A stretch of 64,000 nucleotides of DNA from contig JAFSLP010000100.1 in the NCBI GenBank assembly GCA_017448345.1, positions 1 to 64,000 on the forward strand. The letters are read 5' to 3'. The notes under the pieces are model-generated. The model was not told the DNA's origin, did no database searches, and saw only the letters and a list, made by a program, of their open reading frames with translations. Source of the stretch: Paludibacteraceae bacterium (GTDB lineage: Bacteria > Bacteroidota > Bacteroidia > Bacteroidales > Paludibacteraceae). Below, piece after piece: positions 1-9,000 of this stretch (positions are counted from its first letter, which is position 1; each line of letters starts with the position of its first letter). The position numbers and the translations under genes are program-made.

Positions 1-132
1 GAGTGAGCGGTGTGTCTCGTCCATGTCCGTCCATAGTCTGCGGCATGCCAGAAAACGGTTGTGGTACTGCGCTTGTGGCGCGTACAGATGCCAAAAGTCA
101 ATAAAGGGAGTTTCCATAAAGATAATTATTTT

Positions 133-196
133 GTCCGACCGACCATGCGCTATGCGCGTATATATGACAGCTACGCTGTGGACTGGTCGGTCGGAC
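133..196. other. Three-way-junction inverted repeat
   Basis: A perfect 12-bp inverted repeat (133-144 with 185-196, GTCCGACCGACC) encloses two further hairpins: 145-150 with 154-159 (loop TAT, one G-T pair) and 167-171 with 175-179 (loop TAC). Together they would fold into a three-armed structure in RNA or extruded DNA. On the plus strand it is followed by a T-rich stretch from 197, so it could end transcription. No open reading frame of interest overlaps it. Confidence 0.6.
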
Positions 197-251
197 TTTT
201 TCTTGTTAATTCTTTTTTGGTTCTTTTTTCTTATTCGCTTTCTTTTTGATC

Positions 252-338
252 GCCCATGCATGGTCTATGCTATTGGCGGATGGTGAAATTGCCCATGCAT
301 GGTCGATGCTATTATCAGATCCGCCAATCTTGGCGGAT
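252..338. repeat. Direct repeats plus hairpin
   Basis: A 23-nt unit at 252-274 recurs at 291-313 with one mismatch; each contains the palindromic word CCATGCATGG. An 8-bp perfect hairpin follows (319-326 with 331-338, loop ATCT). No gene is seen here; function unknown. Confidence 0.55.
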
Positions 339-414
339 ACTGAGGGGGATTTGGTGAAATCCGGTGCAAAGGTACGGGTTTTTGTTGAGAGTATTGTGCG
401 GGTTTTCCGCACTT

Positions 415-610
415 TTACTTCCGATGGGCTAAAATGTCCCGTATTTGCCCTGCGGACAGGTAAAATTGATACCCGACCGCCTCGTAGGCGTCCATAAACG
501 AAAAGCCCTCTTCCACAACGAGGTGCTGGAAGAGAGCTTTGATGTCACGGTTACGACGGGAACGGCGTTCTACCGTCGATTCCAAGAGATAGAAGAATTC
601 TTTTTTTCAT
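415..610 (-). pseudogene. Frameshifted small ORF (64 codons if repaired)
   Basis: Read on the minus strand, an ATG at 610 is followed by seven A residues (601-607 on the plus strand). With six A the frame runs without a stop to a TAA at 415 and encodes a 64-residue basic protein beginning MKKEFFYLLESTVERRSRRN and containing FSFMDAYEAVGYQFYLS near the C-terminus. With seven A the ATG frame closes after 19 codons. The length and the regular hydrophobic pattern suggest a small helical, perhaps DNA-binding, protein; I do not recognise a named family. A MITE begins about 20 bp upstream of the start codon, so the promoter may be lost as well. It is either a broken gene or a sequencing error in the homopolymer. 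Confidence 0.55.
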
Positions 611-630
611 AATGATTGGAATTTTGATTT

Positions 631-905
631 ATTAGTGTCCACTAAAAAAGTACAAAAACATAGATAAACCCTTTGAGTGCTTTAGAAGCGATGCTTCTTA
701 TACAAATCGCTACTAAAACCTGCTTGCAAGCAAGCTTACAGACAGCTTTTACTAACAATTTGCATAACCCTACGAGTATAAAGCACTCAAAGACATAAAC
801 ATAAAAAACATTGTCAAATCAAATCGTCGCACGAGTAATACTTTTATAAGATGATATATAACAATAGTTCATAAATACAATAATTGATTTTAAGTGGACA
901 CTAAT
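631..905. mobile_element. MITE-like element, copy 1
   Basis: A non-coding element of about 275 bp with terminal inverted repeats (631-648 and 888-905, outer word ATTAGTGTCCACT). A second, longer copy lies at 33617-33995 and shares several internal blocks, including CCCTTTGAGTGCTTTA, GCAAGCTTACAGACAGC and AAAAAACATTGTCAAATC. A 14-bp word, TTTTGATTTATTAG, occurs at the left edge (622-635) and just beyond the right end (907-920), as expected of duplicated target sequence. It encodes no transposase, so it would have to be moved in trans by an insertion sequence elsewhere. Confidence 0.75.
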
Positions 906-924
906 GTTTTGATTTATTAGTAAA

Positions 925-1041
925 CAAAAAGCCGTCTCTCAGACGGCGCAATGGACGAAAGGAGCGGGCAATCCTATTGCCCTGAAACCACCAAGAAAGG
1001 AAACGGCGGCAAAAATGCCGCCGAAGGGGACAATGGACGAG
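925..1041 (-). terminator. Hairpin array 1, downstream of the 600-aa gene
   Basis: Three hairpins stand in a row directly past the stop codon of the minus-strand gene: 931-936 with 942-947 (loop TCTCA), 966-972 with 976-982 (loop CCT) and 1004-1010 with 1017-1023. They are joined by the linker AATGGACGA, found at 950 and again at 1032. The same loops and linkers, with different but still complementary stems, recur at 40350-40591. A role in transcript ending or 3' protection is inferred from position. Confidence 0.6.
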
Positions 1042-1052
1042 GGACAAGTGTC

Positions 1053-2855
1053 TTATGGCACGAAGAGCAAGATTTCCTCTTTGGTGCCGGTCAGGGTGTA
1101 TTGTCCGGCGGAGAGGGTGAGGGTGTGCGGTTCGGCAGGGGTGGCTTCCCATTGCTCCACCGTAGTGCCGTCGGCTGTGACGGTGAGGGTCTGCGGCACG
1201 GAGACGGTGACGAGGAGCATATGCGGGTAGCCGTCGATACAGGAGACATGAACAATGGCATGCGGCAGTTCAGGGTCTTGCTCCGCAGGGGCGGTGGTAG
1301 TGATTTCCATTGTTCCTCCCTGTGAGGGATTGAAACGGAGATACAGATAACCATCCGGGTCCGTCCTATCCGCCCATTCCTCTATCTGCTCCGCCGGGAT
1401 GGTCCATGTACCGTTCTTGGGAACGGCTTTATTGATGACCACATGAGCATTTCCTGCCTCGGCAGGGAAATAACACGTGTCGCCGATGTATGTCGGGCAG
1501 TTGTTGGACTTCACCGACCATCGGAATGTCATGTCTCCTCCCCGCCAGTCGTTGTAATAAAAGCGGTAGAACACCGCCCCGTACGAGCCTTTCTGCACCT
1601 CTATGGAGCCTGTGCCCGGGGTTATCAATGTCTTGTTCATACACTCAGAGGGGTTCCATATCTGTGCAAGGAACGTGGTGCGCCCGGTACATTGAAACCG
1701 CGCATAAAGATACCGCTCCTCCGTATGCTTCCACAGGGCTTTCATCTCATCAGTGAGTAGTCCGAGCCAGTGTCCTTTTTTTGAAAGGAGGAACTGATAA
1801 GAAGCGATGGCGTCACCGGTGCCGAAATCCGGCTCCGTGCCGACATACATACGGAAGACATGGTCTGTCGGTGTTGTAAAAATTGTAGCGGTGTCCCACG
1901 ACTGCGGGATGGCATAGAGCGTATTTGTGTCATTGGCGTCAAGCGTCACCTGCTGTCCGTATCGCAACAATACAGCCCCTCCCTCCGGCGGAGCCTGCGG
2001 CACACGCCTGACGGTCAGTACGCCGTCCGAAGACGAATAACATTTGGCGAACAGCATTCCCGCCTCGCCGAACTGAACATAGTTCTTCAGTTTCTCGCTC
2101 GTTACTTTGACGGAGTCTCCGGCAGGAATCTTCAACCGTTGCAGTATGCTCTCGTCCTCTCCGTCCGTAGGGTCATGCTTGCACTCCGTGGCAACAGTCA
2201 GTGTGGCTGATGCCGTTCCTTCCCATTTGTAGTAGATAGAGTCCTGCTGCCATTGCACGTAGGGCACCACAACATGCCTTTCCTTGTCATTGGCTTTAAC
2301 GCGCACCGTATCGCCGAGCTGCAAGAATTTGGCTCCGTCCATGCAGTTGGAAAACATATCATCCGGCGCGATAGAGATAACACCGACGGAGTGGTATATA
2401 ACCTTCACAAACACCTCCACGTTGTATGAGATTCCCATCTTGAGCAGCATGTCCCGGTACTCCTTTCCCATGACAATATAATAGACGAACTTGCCGTCCA
2501 CCATGTCGGTATTCAGTTTGGGTTTGTGCGGCATGCTTATCTGTACTCCGCTGCCTGTGTTGGGACAGAAGAGGCTGCAAAGGATACTGTCAGTATAGAC
2601 ACCTGTGGTACAGGAGAAGTCCATCTCAACTTCAGGGGCGGGGTCGTCTTCGTTCTGCGGTGTGAAATAGACGGCCAGCGGCAGGTCGAACGTCCACGCG
2701 GTGTACCATACGGTCTGTGCTCTGGCGATAGTAGCCTTGTACTCACTCCCTAAGGGGATAGCCGTTTGGCAGGTCGTGCCCGGCATCTGTGCCTGCACAG
2801 CAGACACGACACCGAGCATGAGAACCGCCAACGTCCAACGATATTCCTTTCTCAT
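1053..2855 (-). CDS. Secreted protein of unknown function, 600 aa
   Basis: I do not recognise the family. The chosen start (Met at 2855) gives a clear signal peptide with hydrophobic core TLAVLMLGVVSAVQA; a longer in-frame start at 2978 would bury it behind 41 residues. The mature protein is rich in beta-type sequence and Cys residues and seems to hold two related modules, one ending YLYARFQCTGRTTF and the later one YLYLRFNPSQGGTM, each preceded by an aromatic-rich stretch. It ends in a short beta segment (TLSAGQYTLTG) that could be a surface-sorting end but does not match the usual type IX signal closely. It lies 155 bp downstream of the giant protein gene on the same strand, so the two are probably co-expressed surface proteins. 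Confidence 0.75.
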   Translation of the reverse strand: MRKEYRWTLAVLMLGVVSAVQAQMPGTTCQTAIPLGSEYKATIARAQTVWYTAWTFDLPLAVYFTPQNEDDPAPEVEMDFSCTTGVYTDSILCSLFCPNTGSGVQISMPHKPKLNTDMVDGKFVYYIVMGKEYRDMLLKMGISYNVEVFVKVIYHSVGVISIAPDDMFSNCMDGAKFLQLGDTVRVKANDKERHVVVPYVQWQQDSIYYKWEGTASATLTVATECKHDPTDGEDESILQRLKIPAGDSVKVTSEKLKNYVQFGEAGMLFAKCYSSSDGVLTVRRVPQAPPEGGAVLLRYGQQVTLDANDTNTLYAIPQSWDTATIFTTPTDHVFRMYVGTEPDFGTGDAIASYQFLLSKKGHWLGLLTDEMKALWKHTEERYLYARFQCTGRTTFLAQIWNPSECMNKTLITPGTGSIEVQKGSYGAVFYRFYYNDWRGGDMTFRWSVKSNNCPTYIGDTCYFPAEAGNAHVVINKAVPKNGTWTIPAEQIEEWADRTDPDGYLYLRFNPSQGGTMEITTTAPAEQDPELPHAIVHVSCIDGYPHMLLVTVSVPQTLTVTADGTTVEQWEATPAEPHTLTLSAGQYTLTGTKEEILLFVP

Positions 2856-3010
2856 AGGGTGGCGGATTAGAATACCGGTCTTTTGCGTTCGGGAGCGGGA
2901 TCTGGGGGGAGGAAATTGATACTCGTCTCCATGATGCAATGCAACGCCGTCATAAACTGCACCTCCGTCTGAGGGCATGTATATCTTTTCTTTTCCATAA
3001 TTCTGTCTCC

Positions 3011-6000
3011 TTATTTAATTGATTTGCCGTCTATCGTATAGACTTTGTTGTTCCGGATAATATAGATTTGATTGTCAATGAGTATTTTGGTACATTGTAC
3101 ATGGTCATTTTGTACATTCACCGAGCCGGTAGTTATATGCGGTGTCTTGGCACTGATACGCAGCCCATAGCGTTTTGTCGTGCCCTGCTCAAAGGTTGCG
3201 GTGAAAGCCCCCTCCGACAGGTTCCATACCGGCTGACCGTCCAATGTCAGGTAAAGGTCGGTATCCGCATTGGTTCCGGCAATAGAGATGGTATATTCGC
3301 CTGCATCCGGAGCATAGATACCCAACGGACAAAGTGTCACGTCATTAACGGGCGCAAGGGTGTTCATACAGAGTTTGGCATCATAGTTGCTGACCCATAT
3401 CTGCGCCACTTTTGTGCTGACACCCATCTTGGCAAGGTCTTTGCCGATGACATATCTGTCCGTCTGTTTGTCTTCATCGGTTGCCAAGAACAGGCGGTCG
3501 GTAGTCTCTTCGCCGACAGGAGCAATCCGCACGTCATATCGGTTATCGGGCTGTGCAACACGTCTTGGTGCAGCATATACACCTCCGTAAGCAACGGTAA
3601 TATCTTTGTCGTCCGGAGCCTGTACAAAGACAGGTTGCCCAACCACCAGTTTGGTGTGCTCCAGATCTATCGTGGTATAACTGCTGCTATTCGCATTGTA
3701 TATTTGTCCGACTGCCGTACCTGCATTCACATAGGCATGGAAAAGAGCAGGATTGGCGATACCGTTCCAGTTGGCATCTATATCACTGCCTGTTCCGGAA
3801 CCATATTCTTTGACGGACGTGGTTGTCGTCAGGAGGTTTGCTCCTGCTTTCTTGACGAAACGGAGAACAGGAACGTCCCTCAGCAGACCAATCATATAGA
3901 GTTTGCCGGGTTGCATGATACGGTTACCTGTGCCGGACTCTTTCTCCAAGTATTTCCATGCGCTCTTGTTGGCACCATTGGCAGCCCGGACGGAACCGTC
4001 GTAGAAGAGGAGGTCAAAGTCCTTGCCCAAGGTCAGTGTGCGTCCGCTGACGGAGATACCGTTCTCCGCATCTACCTGCCATGGTACGGCGATGGCGTAC
4101 CACGTATGATTTTTCGCATTGAGCGTCAAATCGAAGTAGGCATCACCTGTCAGAGTCAGGTAGTCGGAGCCAATGAGTTGCCCGGATTGGTCTGTACCAT
4201 TGGAAGTGATGACAAAGTTGTTCTTCTCCGTCGTCTCCGTCAGGGTGACGCTTCCGTCAACAGGAATCTCCAGAACACTGACAACAGTAGCGAAATGGGC
4301 ATAATAGGTAGCAGCTTCCGTTACAATCGGTGTTGTCCCGTTTGAATAGAACAGCCCCTCTCCGTCAGGAGCCGTTGTCCATCCGTCAAAGACATACGTA
4401 CGCGAGTCAGCCGGCTTGACCGGTGTTGCCCTGTTGAAAGCCGTTGCGGTACCGTAAGACTGGTTCTCGTCCGTCTCCAGTACGGACGTGCCGTCCTCAC
4501 TTTTCCATATCACCGTGTATGCCTTCGGCACGAAGATGGCGGTGAGGCTGATGTCGCCGTTGACAGTCAGGTTGTCATGCGTCTCTGTAGCCGTTTCATC
4601 ACTCCAACCGGAGAATATATAGGCTGTCTTGTCATAGCTGAAGGATACCGGCACGCTCGTCCCGTACTCATAGGTGCCTGCGCCTGTCAGTATGGCAGCC
4701 CCTGCGGGAGAGGAAGCAAGGGTTACCGTATATCGATTCGCCGTTCTGCTGAAATGCGCGTAATAGGTGACGTCTGCTGTCGCTTTTGGTGTCATGCCGT
4801 TCTTATACACTTTCGGACCATTAGCTTCAGTAGCCCAACCATCAAAAGTAAAGGAGTATTGCGCGGTAGCAGCTTTGGTCGGTGTAGGACCTGTATAGGT
4901 GGTTGCCGTACCGGTTTTCTGCCCTACAGGAGTGACCAAGTCAGCACTTCCGTCTTCATTCTTCCATGTGATAGTATAATCCGGATTGGCGACCGTGAAG
5001 TTCGCCACCAGTTCCTTGTCCTCACTCACCGTTATCAAACGGGAAGTAGCCGTGCCATTCTGTCCGTCGCTCCAACCGATAAAGGTATAACCGTCATTGA
5101 CTGAAAGCGTCAATGTAACAGGGGAGTTATATTCATACATACCGGCACCGGAGATAGAGCATGCTCCGGAAGGATTGCTCTTCACAGTTACAGTATATTT
5201 GTTGGTGACGGGAGTAAACACAGCACGGTAAGTGGCATCAGCCATTACACTCTCTATCTGCGGTACCCACGCAAACGAATAGCTGTATTGCGCCGTTGCC
5301 GCTTTAGACGGAGTTTCCGAGCAGACCGGAGTCTGACCATAAGCATATTGTTTTGTCTCTATCTCAGTACCGTCTTCATCCTCAAAACGGATGGCGTACG
5401 TCCTATTCTCCTCACGATATACGGCAGTATAGGTTATCGCCTGCGTTGCTTTAGAGACCGTGGGAGACCAGTGGTCAAAGACATAAGAGAACTCAGTCGT
5501 TGCAGGTTTTCCTTTCGGGTTGGCAGGAGGCTCCGGCATCTTGTCTTTCAGTACCGAGTTGTTTTTGAGAACAGTCTTTCCGTCATAGTCCACAAAGGTG
5601 ATTGCGAACTCTGTGGGGGGCTCTTCCAGCCATGTTGCTGTATAGGTGGCATCGCCGGTCACGGCTGCAAGGGCAGGAGTCCACTGAAGCGTGTAACCCG
5701 CCTTGGACGGTACGTTCTCACATACCGGCACCTCATTGTGTTTCAGGAAATGACGCTCAATCTCCGTACCTCCGGCATTATTGAAGATGACGGTGTATTT
5801 GCGCTCTTTCTGGTCATAAGTAGCCGTATAGGTAACATCGTTTGTGACCATGCCGGGTTCCGGATTCCAGCCTATGAAGTCATAAGTATAGTCAATCGTC
5901 GCATCACGTGTAGGGTTGGTGCCAAGGAACTCTGCCTGTGTGCCGTAGGGCACTCTGTAACTGTCTTGCAGGTCTCCGTCCGCGTTAGCCGTACGGACGA

Positions 6001-9000
6001 TGCTGCCGTCCCAGTTCTTCCATGTGATAGAGAATTTCTGTTCCTGCCAAGACTCATACGTGTCGGAATCCTCATCGTCGTCCCAGTAATAGTACGTGTC
6101 GTTATCCGGATGGATGCAGTGATAGAGATTGTCTTTTTTCTCCACCTCCCACCATTGGCAGTTGTCTGTCAGAATAAACAATCGTCCGGCTCCGGCGGCA
6201 TCGGAATAGGTATGGTCGGCATTGCCGGTCACCTCAAGCGAAAGCGATGTCTCCATCAGGTCGATACTCAGTGAGGAGTAGGCGATTTCCACATATTCCT
6301 GCGGTTTGATATATACTTTGCTCACAGCAGCGGCAATGTCCTCTGCGCTTTGCGCAAGAGCCATTTGCACCCCATCCATTTCTGCGGTAAAGCAATCCAG
6401 ATAGAGGAACATATCTTCTTTACCCTTCCATTCACCGTCCATATAGAGGAAGGTCTGGTATGCGGAAGAGCCTGCCGTCTCCACATAATCGCCGTTGCCG
6501 TTCTTCAGTTTGGCGGAGACGGCTGCGGTGGACTGATAGGAGGTCGTACCACTGTTGCATTGATAGACAAGAGATGTAGTTGTCGGTGCATCCTGAGAAA
6601 AGACGAACGTACCGGCATCTTCGTTGGAGGAGAAGATATTTGCTCCTCCGGAAGTGGTATAGACGGCTCCCGCGCCGGAGTCAAACCTGCCGTGCACATT
6701 GATGGAGGCATCGCCGGGTTTGGCTGTTTCGCTACGCTTGGTCGGCTTGCCGTCTGCCGGTTTACCGGGTACCAGACTGCCGTCCCAACTCGGAGAGTAT
6801 TTTACCACTTTGGTATATTTGGTTCCTGAGTCACTCTTGCCTTTGGCATAGTTGCCCCATTGGTCCGCGTCATAGACATACAATGCTCCGGAATAGACGT
6901 CGGGGTCAGAATTGCGTACGATAGACACGACGGACTCCTTGTCCACCTCCACCTCGGCACCCGGCAACAAAGCCGTTGTCTGCGTGAAGTCCATGGAGCC
7001 GGATAGCAGGTGAATCTTCATGTTATTGGTAATCGGCAGCACGAAGATACCTGAGTTCATGACCAAAGGACTTGAGCCTAATTTACCGAGATCCAGTAAC
7101 ATCGAGCCGATGTGCGCACCGCTGTTCACATCATAGGTCTGCACGTCATTCTCCGCATCGTACCACTTGCGCACCCATGTATTCTCCGCATCCGCTTCAT
7201 TGTCCATGTAGAACATGGCAGGGGCACCTCCTCCGATACCTACAATAATGATATCATTCGCCATGGCTGTCATGCCCATATTACCTAAAGAGGCTGAGAC
7301 GGAAGTGGTGGTGCTCAATATGGCGCCCGGGTGATACTTGACAGGAGCTTCTATATTCTGGATAAAATACTGCGTGATGGGGAACACGCGTCCCGTATTC
7401 ATAGCTGTATTCAGCATGTTAAAGGAGTTCTGTCCGCCTTTCCAGTCACCCATCTGGAACTGCTCGCGGACGGTGGAGCCGCGTCGCGCATCGGTCTCGC
7501 CCTTACCGGTCATGTATCCCCATGCACGGAGAAGAGAACCGGATTGCAAGGTCATATGGCTACCGTCCTCCATCACAAGATGACCGTACGCTCCATGTGG
7601 CATGGCAGCATAGGCGTCATCGCTGGCACGCTGGGTGCAGGTCAGTTCGATAGTACCGTGTACATCGATATTCACGCCTTTGGCAAAGGTCAGACGGCGG
7701 AACTCATAAGGTTTGACATAGGAAACAGGGGACGAGCCGTTATTGGACACACGGGGAATGATAGTATTACCGGTCTCCTGTTCGTCGGACATCGGCACGA
7801 TGAGTGTTGCCGTGGCAGGCAAAGTGTAATATCCGGCAGGAAGCGTATAATCATTGGTCATGATGATAGTGACGGTCTCGCCTGTATTATTGGCGAAATC
7901 CAGTGCTCCTTCCAATGTGGGATAGGATGTTCTGCCGATACGGCATACACCTGCACTGCTGGCATCCTCCCCTACTAAATAGCGATAGCCCTCCGCATAC
8001 TCTGTCCCGGCAAGTACATTAAACACATTCTTTCCTGCCGCAACAGAAACGCCGAAATGTCCGCTGTCCACTTTGAAATAGCCACCCTGCAGGCTGACAG
8101 AGCCCGCCAATGGAGCTGTACCGCCGTCGTACTTTCCGTTAGAAAGGGTGACAGTACCGCTTGTCTGCTTCACTGCATTGGTGCCGCCATAAACGGATAC
8201 GAGTTTGGAGGTGATGGTTGTAGTGCTTCCGGCTCCATTGGCATGCACGCCATAGGTGCTACCGGAAATAACACCTTTGTCAAGGGTGGCGTTTCCGCCG
8301 CTTATGGTTATAGCCGTTTTGCCTTCGAACGTACCGCCGTCAATAGTCAGCGAGCCGGAGGAAGTCAGACCTCCCTCAAACCGTCCTTCGGTAGTTGTGA
8401 GTGAACCGCTATTCGTAACAGCACCGGAAATGGTGGCACCGTTCTGCTCTACCGTCGCGCCTGCGCTGATTGTCAGAGAAGTGAACTCACCACCGTTGAG
8501 AATCAGCTTGCCTCCGGTCACGGAGATGGCTTCTCCGTTACTTCCGTATTTGTCATACGCGATGGTCACTTCTCCGCCTGTAACAGTCAGGTTTTGAATG
8601 GTATTACCGTTAAGATTGATGGTGACACGGGCACTCAGATTATCCAATGCAGTACCGGTATAGTTCTTGTTGAGGACGACAATCTTGTCCGTACCGTTTG
8701 CGGCTGCAATCATTTCCGCCAAGGTGCCGGTAGTTGAGGTGGGGTTCTTGCCGTCATAGAGCGTTGCCTCATTGGTGGTACCTGTGCCCACACGTGCATA
8801 GACAGGTGCAGTCAGTTGCGAGCAACCGGATTTGGACGCCAGCGTCACATCGCCACGGAACTCGCCGTTCGAGGTACCGGAGTACGTCACGGTTACCGTT
8901 ACTTTGTTATCCGCACACGATGTTATCTCCACAGCCCAGTTACTATCTTTGTCTCCGGTGGTGGCATGTACAACGGAGACATTGAAGTCGGATGCCGACA

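Noticed and set aside
3068..4345. 425-codon reading frame antisense to the giant protein, and several other long antisense frames there
   Set aside because: Mirror of the GC-rich coding strand; no recognised domain or sensible start.
5200..6000. CRISPR-like spacing in the giant gene
   Set aside because: The regular spacing comes from InlB-type protein repeats; the DNA is not conserved enough and is fully coding.
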